From positions 62,001 through 126,000 of the forward strand of contig NZ_JAHPIV010000004.1 in assembly GCF_019039105.1 (NCBI RefSeq): a DNA stretch of 64,000 nt, given 5' to 3'. Made by a program: the position numbers and the translations under genes. The notes beneath the pieces were generated by a model. The model ran no database searches. It was not told the DNA's origin and saw only the letters and a program-made list of their open reading frames with translations. Shown here piece after piece: positions 51,427 through 59,932 of this stretch (position 1 is its first letter; every line of letters starts with the position of its first letter). The stretch comes from Desertibacillus haloalkaliphilus (GTDB taxonomy: Bacteria > Bacillota > Bacilli > Bacillales > KJ1-10-99).

Positions 51427-53862
51427 TTGGCACAAACAGATCGATACTTAGACCTTCCATTAGAAGACGTGATTGGGGACCGATTCGGAAGGTATAGTAA
51501 ATATATTATCCAAGAACGAGCACTCCCAGATGCACGGGATGGGTTAAAGCCCGTCCAACGACGAATTTTATATGCCATGCACAAGGACGGCAACACGGCC
51601 GATAAGCCCTTTCGAAAATCAGCAAAAACTGTAGGTAACGTCATCGGGAATTATCACCCTCACGGGGATTCATCCGTTTATGAAGCAATGATTCGTATGA
51701 GTCAAGACTGGAAAGTACGAAAAGGTCTAATCGAAATGCACGGAAATAATGGATCTGTTGATGGTGATCCTCCGGCTGCCATGCGTTATACGGAGGCTAG
51801 GTTATCAGCAATCTCTTCTGAGCTATTACGTGATATAGAAAAAGAAACGGTCGATTTTATACCAAACTTCGATGATTCTCAAGAAGAGCCAGTGGTTTTA
51901 CCTGCGATGTTTCCTAACTTACTCGTTAACGGTTCAACTGGGATATCAGCGGGATATGCCACTGATATCCCTCCGCATCACTTAAGTGAAGTGATTGACG
52001 CAGCAATTATGCATATGGAAAAGCCGTCAGCCAGTTTAGATGAACTGATGCAGGTCATTAAAGGGCCTGATTTCCCAACAGGGGGAATTGTACAAGGCAT
52101 TGACGGTATTCGCAAAGCGTATGAAACTGGAAAAGGAAAAGTTGTTGTTCGTGCAAAAACTGAGGTCGAGGACTTAAAAGGCGGGCGTCAACAAATAGTT
52201 ATTACTGAAATTCCTTACGAAGTTGTCAAAGCAAATCTAGTAAAGAAAATGGATGAACTCCGCTTTGATAAAAAAGTAGATGGCATTGCTGAAGTACGTG
52301 ATGATACCGACCGTACAGGATTAAGAATTGTCATCGAACTCAAAAAAGAAGCTGACGCTGAAGGTATTTTAAATTTCTTATTCAAAAACACAGATTTACA
52401 GATTACATACAATTTTAATATGGTCGCTATCTTTAACAAAACACCACAGCTTCTTGGACTAAAACAGCTGTTAAAAGCTTATGTCGATCACCAAAAGGAA
52501 GTAGTTACGAAGCGTTCACAATATGAGTTAAACAAAGCGTTAGAGCGTGAGCACATTGTTGAGGGACTCATTAAAGCGATTTCTATCCTCGATGAAGTGA
52601 TTGATACGATTCGCGCTTCAAAGGACAAACGCGATGCAAAAAACAACTTAATTGAGAGTTTTGAATTTACTGAAGCTCAAGCAGAAGCCATTGTGACCTT
52701 ACAATTATATCGACTGACCAATACCGATATTACAACGTTAGAAGAAGAGGCTGCCGAGCTTGAGAAACAAATCAAGAAGTTAAAAACCATCCTAAACAGT
52801 GAAAGCAAACTTATTCAAGTCATCAAAAAGGACTTACTAGCGATCAAAAAGAAATTTGCGGATGAACGACGCACGGTCATTAAAGAAAAAATTGAAGAAA
52901 TTAAGATTAATATGGAAGTTCTTGTCCCATCAGAAGATGTAATGGTCACCGTTACAAAAGATGGCTATATTAAACGCACAAGTCTACGGTCGTATACCGC
53001 GTCAAATGGTGAGGACCCCGGGATGAAAGATGAAGATTATTTAATCGCTCAATATGAAATGAATACAACCGATACGATGCTGCTGTTTACCAACACAGGG
53101 AATTATTTATACTTGCCTGTTCACCAATTACCCGATATCCGCTGGAAGGATCACGGGCAGCATGTCGCAAATGTGGTAAGCCTTGAACGAGACTCTAAAA
53201 TTTTAAAAGCCATTCCAGTAAGAGAATTTAAGGAAGATGAGTATTTACTATTCTTCACAAAATACGGGATGGTGAAGCGCTCACAACTGTCATTATACCA
53301 AGCACAGCGTTATTCAAAAGCATTGGTTGCACTCCGTTTAAAAGATGACGATGAAGTCATGAACGTATTTGTCACAGATGGTAAACAAGATCTATTTATC
53401 GCCACTCATGCAGGTTACGGATTATGGTTTAGTGAAGATGAAGTAAACATGGTTGGTCAACGAGCAGCAGGCGTCAAAGGAATTAATTTAAAAGAAGAAG
53501 ATCATGTCATCAATGGGGCCGTGTTCCCAGCAAATAAAAAAACGGGCTTCTTTATCATAACCCAGCGCGGAGCAGTGAAACGCATTTCAATCAATGAATT
53601 TGATAAATCAAGTCGCGCTAAACGCGGTCTTGTTATGCTAAGAGAATTGAAGAAAAATCCGCACCGAATCGTAGCATTCAACAGGATTGAAGGAAACGAA
53701 ACTTTCGAATTAGTGATGAAAGACGGCACATCAACAAACGTTAACCCAAGTGAATGGAAAAATGCAGACCGTTATAGCAATGGATCATTTGTTATCGATT
53801 CAGGAAAAGCAGGGGAAGTCGTCGAAGTACGAAAACACCTGATACAAAAGGAGGATGAGTAG
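51427..53862 (+). CDS. parC: DNA topoisomerase IV subunit A
   Basis: DNA breakage-rejoining subunit of topoisomerase IV, 811 residues. The winged-helix/tower part has [19 protein letters not shown] and [20 protein letters not shown] with the catalytic tyrosine in [12 protein letters not shown], then [21 protein letters not shown] and the ATDIPPHHL segment. The C-terminal domain has six beta-pinwheel repeats (for example [32 protein letters not shown]). The start is TTG with GGAGGAA upstream. The terminator overlaps the stop codon. Confidence 0.95.
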   Translation: MAQTDRYLDLPLEDVIGDRFGRYSKYIIQERALPDARDGLKPVQRRILYAMHKDGNTADKPFRKSAKTVGNVIGNYHPHGDSSVYEAMIRMSQDWKVRKGLIEMHGNNGSVDGDPPAAMRYTEARLSAISSELLRDIEKETVDFIPNFDDSQEEPVVLPAMFPNLLVNGSTGISAGYATDIPPHHLSEVIDAAIMHMEKPSASLDELMQVIKGPDFPTGGIVQGIDGIRKAYETGKGKVVVRAKTEVEDLKGGRQQIVITEIPYEVVKANLVKKMDELRFDKKVDGIAEVRDDTDRTGLRIVIELKKEADAEGILNFLFKNTDLQITYNFNMVAIFNKTPQLLGLKQLLKAYVDHQKEVVTKRSQYELNKALEREHIVEGLIKAISILDEVIDTIRASKDKRDAKNNLIESFEFTEAQAEAIVTLQLYRLTNTDITTLEEEAAELEKQIKKLKTILNSESKLIQVIKKDLLAIKKKFADERRTVIKEKIEEIKINMEVLVPSEDVMVTVTKDGYIKRTSLRSYTASNGEDPGMKDEDYLIAQYEMNTTDTMLLFTNTGNYLYLPVHQLPDIRWKDHGQHVANVVSLERDSKILKAIPVREFKEDEYLLFFTKYGMVKRSQLSLYQAQRYSKALVALRLKDDDEVMNVFVTDGKQDLFIATHAGYGLWFSEDEVNMVGQRAAGVKGINLKEEDHVINGAVFPANKKTGFFIITQRGAVKRISINEFDKSSRAKRGLVMLRELKKNPHRIVAFNRIEGNETFELVMKDGTSTNVNPSEWKNADRYSNGSFVIDSGKAGEVVEVRKHLIQKEDE

Positions 53863-53884
53863 ATATTTTTTCTACTCATCTTTT
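53854..53884 (+). terminator. Rho-independent terminator after parC
   Basis: A perfect 10-bp stem, GATGAGTAGA (53854-53863) with TCTACTCATC (53871-53880), followed by TTTT. It overlaps the last codons of parC. Confidence 0.92.
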
Positions 53885-53957
53885 CATATTTATTACACAT
53901 AAACATTATGTAAACAAACAACAATAAAGAACGATCATCAAAGGAGTAATAACGAAT

Positions 53958-54428
53958 ATGAAGGGAAGTACACATCTGCTAGGTGGATTAGCTGCAGCAG
54001 TAGCAACGTATCATACCATTCACATTGACAGTCCAACGATTTTTTACGTTTCAGCAATCATCGGCTCAATGATACCAGATATTTGTCATCCGAATTCAAT
54101 GATTGGAAGACGACTAAAAGTGATATCAAAACCTTTAAACAAAGCATTTGGTCATCGAACGATTACACATAGTTTATTATTTTTGTTAGCGATTTATTGG
54201 ATAACAAGTCAATTGCCGACATCATATAGTAGCGAAATTCAAGTAGGGTTAACAGCCGGTATGATTAGTCATTTCATTCTAGATGCCATGACAGCGAGAG
54301 GCATTCAATTATTTTATCCAATTAAAGCTATGATTCGTTTACCATTTTACACAAAAACAGGATCAGCAATTGGCGAAGGTTTTGTTTCCATAGGTTTATT
54401 AGTTGTTATTATTTATAACCTCATATAA
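53958..54428 (+). CDS. YdjM/DUF457-type membrane metal-dependent hydrolase
   Basis: A 156-residue protein with several hydrophobic segments and a cluster of metal-ligand-like residues: MKGSTHLLGGLAAAVA, IIGSMIPDICHPNSMIGRRL and FGHRTITHSLLFLLAIYW, then AGMISHFILDAMTARGIQLF. These are the HxxxG, PDxxH, GHRxxTHSL and HxxLD features of the YdjM (LexA-regulated inner membrane) family. Function is unknown; it is a membrane-bound hydrolase by homology. AAAGGAG precedes the ATG. Confidence 0.9.
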   Translation: MKGSTHLLGGLAAAVATYHTIHIDSPTIFYVSAIIGSMIPDICHPNSMIGRRLKVISKPLNKAFGHRTITHSLLFLLAIYWITSQLPTSYSSEIQVGLTAGMISHFILDAMTARGIQLFYPIKAMIRLPFYTKTGSAIGEGFVSIGLLVVIIYNLI

Positions 54429-54495
54429 TTTCATCTTCCGTCTCACTATCTTAAGTATACTTAGGAAACGAGACGGGAAATGAATGATTTTTATT

Positions 54496-54523
54496 GGATC
54501 TCATAATATATATTATGTAAACT
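54496..54523 (+). other. dif: Candidate chromosome dimer resolution site dif
   Basis: Left arm GGATCTCATAA (54496-54506), centre TATATA (54507-54512), right arm TTATGTAAACT (54513-54523). The right arm and the centre are identical to Bacillus subtilis dif as I recall it, with 22 of 28 positions matching overall, and the left arm matches the inverted right arm at 7 of 11. It lies 0.6 kb after parC and, in Bacillus subtilis, dif also lies a few kb from parEC. The left arm is the weak point. Confidence 0.65.
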
Positions 54524-54606
54524 AGAAAAAATTTAAAATCATATCCTAACTTGCTAATCCGCTAATAAGGTTCATTAACTGCGACCGTTCCCCCACATTT
54601 AACGAT

Positions 54607-54659
54607 AATATCCGGTGCTAAATAACAATATCTGGTGTTCCAATTGTATATTTCTGGTC
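54607..54659 (+). repeat. Three degenerate ~20-bp tandem repeats
   Basis: AATATCCGGTG (54607-54617), CAATATCTGGTG (54626-54637) and GTATATTTCTGGTC (54646-54659) repeat at about 20-bp spacing in non-coding DNA. Their role is unknown. Confidence 0.4.
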
Positions 54660-55122
54660 CCGCGATCCATTTTTTCATCCAAGATTAATATTAAGTGTAA
54701 TGTTTATGTTTTCTTTATTGAATTTAACCTCTTAATCCATGACTCAATTGTTTAATTTATCTTACAGTAACCGTAGCTGAAAATTAGAACCTAGCATTTT
54801 TCTATCCTTTTCGTATTCGTATCCTTTGTTAACTTTGTAGTATCTTGAACAATGAATTCAAATATATCGCCGTTTTGGGAGCGTATGAGTTTTTGTTCAA
54901 GGTTCCTTTTAATCGATTATTTGTTTTTGGGACAGTTTTTTAGAAGGCTGGATGTCTATCGAAAAAGAGTATAGAAAATTAGTTATTGTAATGTAACTGC
55001 AAAAAAGTTTTCATAATGCTTTTCCACTTTATTTTTTATATCCAAAAATAACCTATACATAAAGCCGAATTAATTGATTAAAATCAGATTATTCTGTATT
55101 CTGGTGGTAAGGTGGTGATTAA

Positions 55123-55590
55123 ATGAATGAACCAATTGAATTAACCGAAATAACAGTAATACAAAAGGATACTGCTAATAAAATCCGTCAAGCGAAGATA
55201 AGCGGATTCGATGAACCAGTATTATATGGCGTGCATGGTGGAGTTAAAAAGTTTTATGGGGTTGAACCTGAAATTGAATATCCTTCAACGCTTGATCATA
55301 TTGTATCTGCTGCTGGAGGCTGACTAGTTGGAACCCTTTCTGGCGCGCTGGAGGCGCGTAAAATTCCAACGACAAATAATGTTAAGGCAAAGGTTCAAGG
55401 TACTATCGAAGCTCCAGAAGGCGTATTAAAAATCACGAAAATTAGCTGTCATTACGATGTAAAAGTTCCAAGTGACAAAAAGGAAGCTGCCGAAAGAGCT
55501 TTGTCAGTTTTTGAACGAAATTGCCCTGTTGCTCAGACCCTCAAAGGGGCTGTAGAATTTAAGCACTCATGGGTAATTGAGGAATATTAA
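55123..55590 (+). CDS. OsmC-family peroxiredoxin, probable selenoprotein (in-frame TGA at codon 67)
   Basis: Read through one TGA, the frame gives a 155-residue OsmC/Ohr-family thiol peroxidase. Residues 1-66 end in YPSTLDHIVSAAGG; codon 67 is TGA (55321-55323); the frame continues LVGTLSGALEARKIP and holds the second conserved cysteine in FERNCPVAQTLKG, stopping at TAA 55588. Cysteine-type OsmC homologues have AALGGC followed by LxGTLxGALEARGI, so TGA stands exactly at the peroxidatic cysteine. A hairpin of the kind needed for selenocysteine insertion follows (55327-55370). It would reduce peroxides. The start follows AAGGTGGTG. A simple nonsense mutation is the alternative; the intact downstream frame and the hairpin argue against it. 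sel genes are not in the window. Confidence 0.85.
55327..55370 (+). promoter_or_regulatory. SECIS-like hairpin downstream of the TGA
   Basis: The outer stem GTTGGAA (55327-55333) pairs with TTCCAAC (55364-55370); the apical stem CGCGC (55344-55348) pairs with GCGCG (55354-55358) around the loop TGGAG. The loop begins 25 bases after the TGA, inside the range I recall for bacterial SECIS elements, and has the expected G in its first half. This short GC-rich block stands out in AT-rich surroundings. Confidence 0.72.
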
Positions 55591-55598
55591 TCAACTAC

Positions 55599-55632
55599 AA
55601 AAAGATTTACCTTCGATAAGGTAAATCTTTTT
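55599..55632. terminator. Bidirectional terminator between the OsmC gene and the alcohol dehydrogenase-like gene
   Basis: AAAAAGATTTACCTT (55599-55613), loop CGAT, AAGGTAAATCTTTTT (55618-55632): a perfect 15-bp stem with A and T tracts on both sides. Confidence 0.95.
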
Positions 55633-55653
55633 GATGTCTATTTTTATTTTAAC

Positions 55654-56649
55654 TTAATCTTCAATTTTAATCCCGATCTTTCCGAATTGCTTTGCATCAT
55701 CGAGATGGTTTAATGCTTCTGTTGACTCAGTAATTGCAAAAATCCTATCAATGACTGGCCTTACCTCTTTCTCTGATACAAACTTCAACATTTCTCTGAA
55801 TTCATCCTGACTTCCCATTGTCGTTCCCAATACGGTAATTTGATTTATAAATAAATCAAACAGATTAATATTTAAATTATACCCTGAGGTTCCACCAAAG
55901 ATTACCAGTCTTCCTCCATTTCTTAACAACCCTAATGATTTATTAAATGTGGCTTGCCCAATGCTTTCAATAACGATATCAATTTTTTCATCTTGAAGTT
56001 TTTCTTGCCAGTCTGTATTCGTATCAATTGTGACATCAGCACCAAGCTTTTTGGCCATTTCCAATTTTTCTGCTGATCTTGAGCTTACAACAACACGGTT
56101 ACCTAAAGCTTTTGCAAATAGTAAAGCAAACGTAATCGTTCCGCTTCCGATACCCGGCAGAAAGACAGTTTCATTTGGTTGAATGTTTCCTTTCGTAACG
56201 AGAGCTCGATATGCCGTTAAAGCAGATAATGAAAACACCCCTGCTTCTTCCCAGCTTAAATAAGCCGGTTTTACCTCTACATTTTCCGCAGAAATGACAA
56301 TTTTTTGTGCCAATGTTCCAGTATGGTTTCCTCCTAAAATTTCAAAACCTTCTGGTGCTCCATCACTTTTTTTCTTCCATCTCAAGCTAGGGTTGATAAT
56401 AACTTCGTCTCCTACTTTAAAATTCTTAACATTAGATCCAACTTCTTCAATAACACCAGCACCATCAGACCCTATGATCAGCGGTTGATCGCCTTCTTTT
56501 TGTCTCCCCAATACAAATAAATCACGGTGATTTAACCCTGCAGAATATAAATTCACTTTCACTTCATCTTGACAAACCTTTATTTCATCAATTTCTTCAT
56601 ACGAATCTACTTGTTTTCCATTCGTTACTCTATGGTAAAACGCTTTCAT
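55654..56649 (-). CDS. Zinc-type alcohol dehydrogenase/quinone oxidoreductase-like protein (MDR)
   Basis: A 331-residue medium-chain dehydrogenase/reductase with the GroES-like N-terminal domain (YSAGLNHRDLFVLG, GSDGAGVIEEVGSNVKNFKVGDEVI) and a Rossmann domain with GIGSGTITFALLFAKALG, then SLGLLRNGGRLVIFGGTSG. The usual catalytic and structural zinc cysteines are absent, so it is more like the zinc-free quinone oxidoreductases, which use NADPH. GAGGTGATAAT precedes the ATG. It is 12 bp downstream of the DctQ gene and ends the minus-strand operon. Its role in the 2-oxoacid pathway is unclear. Confidence 0.87.
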   Translation of the reverse strand: MKAFYHRVTNGKQVDSYEEIDEIKVCQDEVKVNLYSAGLNHRDLFVLGRQKEGDQPLIIGSDGAGVIEEVGSNVKNFKVGDEVIINPSLRWKKKSDGAPEGFEILGGNHTGTLAQKIVISAENVEVKPAYLSWEEAGVFSLSALTAYRALVTKGNIQPNETVFLPGIGSGTITFALLFAKALGNRVVVSSRSAEKLEMAKKLGADVTIDTNTDWQEKLQDEKIDIVIESIGQATFNKSLGLLRNGGRLVIFGGTSGYNLNINLFDLFINQITVLGTTMGSQDEFREMLKFVSEKEVRPVIDRIFAITESTEALNHLDDAKQFGKIGIKIED

Positions 56650-56661
56650 ATTATCACCTCA

Positions 56662-57210
56662 TCACAAATTATTAGTACCTTCATCCTCATCTGAATAAAA
56701 CTTGAACAAAGCTCGTTTCATTTGAAAGTTACGAATCAAAATAAAAATAATTTCCAAATTAACGAGGATAAACATAACTGGAATGAGAAATAACACGTGA
56801 TAGTATGGATAAATGACTCCACCGGCTGTAAACGATGAAGCCGATGCAACACCACTTATTGCAAATTTAAATGAATAGTATATTACGAGTGAAAATAAAA
56901 GGAACTCAAACAGTAGCAAAGAATTTGCAATGATGGCTTTTAGTTTGCCTTTAAACTTATCTAGTAGTACTTCCATCCTTGGTAGTACACCTGTTGCATA
57001 TACATAAGCTAGGCCAGGAATGATTGCCAAAGGCATTAAATAATATTGAACAAACTCAATACTCCCATTTAAAGAACCTGTAAAGAAGTTTCGACTGAAA
57101 ACATCAGCCACAATAAAGAACATCATGGCAAATATACTTATTCCACATATAACAATCCCAATTGATTTAATTGATTGAAATATATGGTACGATTTCTCAA
57201 ACCTTGTCAT
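56662..57210 (-). CDS. TRAP transporter small permease (DctQ family), second DctPQM set
   Basis: A 182-residue protein with four hydrophobic segments (for example GIVICGISIFAMMFFIVADVF, then EFVQYYLMPLAIIPGLAYVYAT) and the DctQ mark ADVFSRNFFTGSLNGSIEF, in which the glutamate is typical. GGGGGTGG lies before the ATG. In this operon the large permease precedes it, so the order is DctP-DctM-DctQ. Substrate is unknown. Confidence 0.86.
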   Translation of the reverse strand: MTRFEKSYHIFQSIKSIGIVICGISIFAMMFFIVADVFSRNFFTGSLNGSIEFVQYYLMPLAIIPGLAYVYATGVLPRMEVLLDKFKGKLKAIIANSLLLFEFLLFSLVIYYSFKFAISGVASASSFTAGGVIYPYYHVLFLIPVMFILVNLEIIFILIRNFQMKRALFKFYSDEDEGTNNL

Positions 57211-57231
57211 AACATTCCACCCCCTCTACGC

Positions 57232-58560
57232 TTATTTCATTGAGTTAGGTAACCATAATGCAATATCTGGAAATGCAATCATCACACCACCAACTACAAT
57301 TGATGTAACAATCGCAAACACTAATGTAAATCGGAAAATCGAATCCGATGAAATACGACTCGAACCTGATACTGCATACACACTAATACCCACTGGTGGA
57401 GTGATTAATCCAATGGTACCAATAACAGAAACGAAAACACCAAACCAGAGTGGATCGACATTTAGTGCACTAATAATTGGGAGAGCAACTGGTGTTGTCA
57501 TCAAGATAACCGCAGCACCCTCAATAAACATAAATAAGAAGAAATATACTATTAACAGAATACCTAGTACAAGAGCAGGATAAGCCATAATTGGTTCTAA
57601 AAGCTCAATTAATCTTCTCGGAACTAACGACAGCGAAATGAAGCGTCCGAAAACTTGTGCCCCTATAAGAATTAACATTACCATAACAGAGGTTTTCACA
57701 GTTTCAGAAATTGATTTCATAAAAAACGTCTTATTAACCTTTCCTAATACTAAAGCGCAAAGGAAAGCAACAAACGCGCCTACAGCACCAGCTTCAGTTG
57801 GTGTTACAAACCCCATATAAATACCGCCGAAGATAACACCGATAATAATCAAAGCTACCGATGTAATAATAATGAGCCGTGTAACAGCAATTTTTACATA
57901 GTCGGAATCCTCATCAGTTGATACAATATTTCGTTTGTTCCATGAAGATCTCATTAAAAAAAACATAACGAGAATAAATACAAGAGCCGTTAAAACCCCA
58001 GGTAAAACTGCCCCCATGAACAATTGACTAATAGGTGTTTCTGTAGCTATACCATATATAATTAACGTGACACTTGGTGGAATAATACTGGACAAAGATC
58101 CTCCCGTTGCTGCAATCGCTCCCGATAATGGAGGACTAAACCCCCTTTTATTTAACTCAGGCACTGCAACTTGCCCTAAGGCTGCCGAAGATGCTGTTCC
58201 GGAGCCTGAAACAGCCCCTAAAAAACCCCCTGCCACAATCGTCAGTCCACCTAGAAAACCGCCGCTTCCATGTGATATGCGATGGACAATATTAAAATAA
58301 TCCTTGACGATATCAGTTTGTAATATAAACTGTGCCATTAGTATGAACAATGGAATGGTTGATAATGAATAGGTTGCAACACTATGATAAGGTTGGTTTC
58401 CTAATAAGCCTTCTAGCACGCCAAAACCATCTAATAGAATTAAACCAATTACTCCCGAAGCAAGTAATACCGAATGAATGTATAAACCTGATAATAACAA
58501 TATTGTAAATAATATTATTACTATGGTTATTGTAGCTACAGCACTCACCTTTGAATTCAC
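57232..58560 (-). CDS. TRAP transporter large permease (DctM family), second DctPQM set
   Basis: A 442-residue membrane protein with the DctM blocks SGSGTASSAALGQVAVPEL, GGSLSSIIPPSVTLIIYGIA, GGIYMGFVTPTEAGAVGAF and GLITPPVGISVYAVSGSS. The PPSVT and TPPVG loops are the characteristic hairpins. Several GTG/TTG starts are possible; the GTG at 58560 gives 7 bases after AAAGG and is chosen, with 58563 and 58566 as alternatives. It follows the receptor gene after a hairpin-containing gap. Confidence 0.92.
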   Translation of the reverse strand: MNSKVSAVATITIVIILFTILLLSGLYIHSVLLASGVIGLILLDGFGVLEGLLGNQPYHSVATYSLSTIPLFILMAQFILQTDIVKDYFNIVHRISHGSGGFLGGLTIVAGGFLGAVSGSGTASSAALGQVAVPELNKRGFSPPLSGAIAATGGSLSSIIPPSVTLIIYGIATETPISQLFMGAVLPGVLTALVFILVMFFLMRSSWNKRNIVSTDEDSDYVKIAVTRLIIITSVALIIIGVIFGGIYMGFVTPTEAGAVGAFVAFLCALVLGKVNKTFFMKSISETVKTSVMVMLILIGAQVFGRFISLSLVPRRLIELLEPIMAYPALVLGILLIVYFFLFMFIEGAAVILMTTPVALPIISALNVDPLWFGVFVSVIGTIGLITPPVGISVYAVSGSSRISSDSIFRFTLVFAIVTSIVVGGVMIAFPDIALWLPNSMK

Positions 58561-58686
58561 CACCAAACCTTTGAATTATATGAACAACTTTTCAGTTATC
58601 GCGTTAGGGGTATTACTATGTATTCTGCATCTAATAAACGTATACATTGATTGGATGACATTACACCCCATGTCATTTGATAAGAA

Positions 58687-58724
58687 TTATCCGCTATATT
58701 CCACTTTTAGAACATAGCGGATAA
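58687..58724 (-). promoter_or_regulatory. Intercistronic hairpin after the second DctP gene
   Basis: TTATCCGCTAT (58687-58697) pairs perfectly with ATAGCGGATAA (58714-58724), 10 bp after the receptor gene on the minus strand. It is similar in position to the hairpins after the two other TRAP receptors. Confidence 0.75.
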
Positions 58725-58733
58725 GAGTGAAGA

Positions 58734-59885
58734 TTAGTAATTTTCTAAATCCATTAATTCCTCAGGCACTTCTCCACCAGCTTCGATCATAATATCACGC
58801 CATAGAATTGCAATGTCTTTCCCTGGATATCCATTATTTTCTAGGAACTCAATGTAATCATACCAAGTCTGAACATTAGCATCGGTGATATGCTCTTGAA
58901 CTTCTTCCGGTAGATCATTGAATGAAATGAACTGACCGTCAGCCTCTTCCATATTATAAGACCTTGCCGCATCTGCTCGATCGATCCACTCTTGAATTCC
59001 GTCTTCATACAACTCATCATGCGCTTGTAACATAGCGTCTTGAACCTCGCTTGGCAAGCTATCCCACGTTTCTTGAGTCATGGCAAACACACCATTGGAT
59101 GAACCAAGGAACAAGTCATCAATTGTGTATGTGAGTAGATCTTGGAACCCAGCACCTGTCCAGTCAGCAGGTGTATGGAAAATACCTTCAAATGCTCCTC
59201 TATTTAAAGCATCAAATGCTTCTACAATATTCATTGAAACACTGTTTACACCCATGTTTTCAGCCATTAGCTCAAATAAAAGGTTGGGCGTTCTCATCGA
59301 AATACCTTCAACATCATCCACTGAATTAAATTCATAACCAGTTGTTGAAATTGAATATACAGCTCCTGCATTAAGCGTTAATGAGAAGAATCCGTTATCA
59401 GCATAATGTGATTCATAATAAGACTTTCCAGTATCTCCAAGTTCAACATCGCTTTCCATTAATTTTCTCAGAGCTTCACCACTAATAAATTCGTCAGTAT
59501 GACTAACTGGTAAAAACGTGATAGAAGAAGCTGGAAACATGTTTTCATGATAGAATGGGACTAAAATCGCTACATCTATTGTTCCATTTTTTAAAGCATC
59601 TGGCTCCTGACCAACTTCCACTAACTCACCACCAGAAAACCCTTCAAACTGAACTTGCCCATCAGTTAGCTCCTCTACACGGTCCATCCATGGAACCATA
59701 AATGCAGTCCACCAGCCATGTTGATCACTTAAACCAGTCGCAGCACGGAGCGTAATAGTTTCGCCTGTATCATTCGACGTATTATCTGAACCAGCAGGAT
59801 CAGAGCCACCTCCGCCACAAGCAGCTAGCATTAATATAGACATCGACACTAGTAAAGTCATAAAAAATTTACGGTTTTTTTTCAT
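58734..59885 (-). CDS. TRAP transporter solute-binding lipoprotein (DctP family), second set
   Basis: A 383-residue receptor with lipobox LAAC after an N-terminal hydrophobic stretch (ILMLAACGGGGSDPAG). Blocks include TLRAATGLSDQHGWWTAFM, EGFSGGELVEVGQEPDALKNG, GISMRTPNLLFELMAENMG and VSMNIVEAFDALNRGAFEG. This is a long DctP variant, of the type often associated with lactate- or keto-acid-linked TRAP systems, but that is inference. The ATG at 59885 has GGGGTG upstream; a GTG at 59897 overlaps that site. Confidence 0.9.
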   Translation of the reverse strand: MKKNRKFFMTLLVSMSILMLAACGGGGSDPAGSDNTSNDTGETITLRAATGLSDQHGWWTAFMVPWMDRVEELTDGQVQFEGFSGGELVEVGQEPDALKNGTIDVAILVPFYHENMFPASSITFLPVSHTDEFISGEALRKLMESDVELGDTGKSYYESHYADNGFFSLTLNAGAVYSISTTGYEFNSVDDVEGISMRTPNLLFELMAENMGVNSVSMNIVEAFDALNRGAFEGIFHTPADWTGAGFQDLLTYTIDDLFLGSSNGVFAMTQETWDSLPSEVQDAMLQAHDELYEDGIQEWIDRADAARSYNMEEADGQFISFNDLPEEVQEHITDANVQTWYDYIEFLENNGYPGKDIAILWRDIMIEAGGEVPEELMDLENY

Positions 59886-59932
59886 TAAACTGTTCACCCC
59901 GAATATATTTTTTTAATTAATACTTTACACCG

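Larger units (their letters stand above)
54429..55122. other. 694-bp non-coding region containing the candidate dif site
   Basis: No gene was recognised. It holds a hairpin at 54436-54479 (TTCCGTCTC with GAGACGGGAA), the dif candidate at 54496-54523, three degenerate copies of a unit resembling ATATCYGGTG about 20 bp apart (54607-54659), and from about 54700 AT-rich sequence with only short broken frames. A minus-strand frame (about 54820-54930) reads QKLIRSQNGDIFEFIVQDT then TTKLTKDTNTKRIE, too short to identify. Confidence 0.6.

Noticed and set aside
51427-51445. TTGGCAC at the parC start as a sigma-54 promoter
   Set aside because: There is no TTGC element at the required distance and it is the coding start of parC.
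53895-53920. A third dif-like arm (TTATGTAAACA) after parC
   Set aside because: It has one mismatch, its partner arm is at the wrong spacing, and the sequence is simple AT-rich DNA.
55123-55323. A 66-residue stand-alone protein ending at the TGA
   Set aside because: The frame continues for 88 intact codons with clear OsmC sequence including the second cysteine, so the short version is not the natural product.
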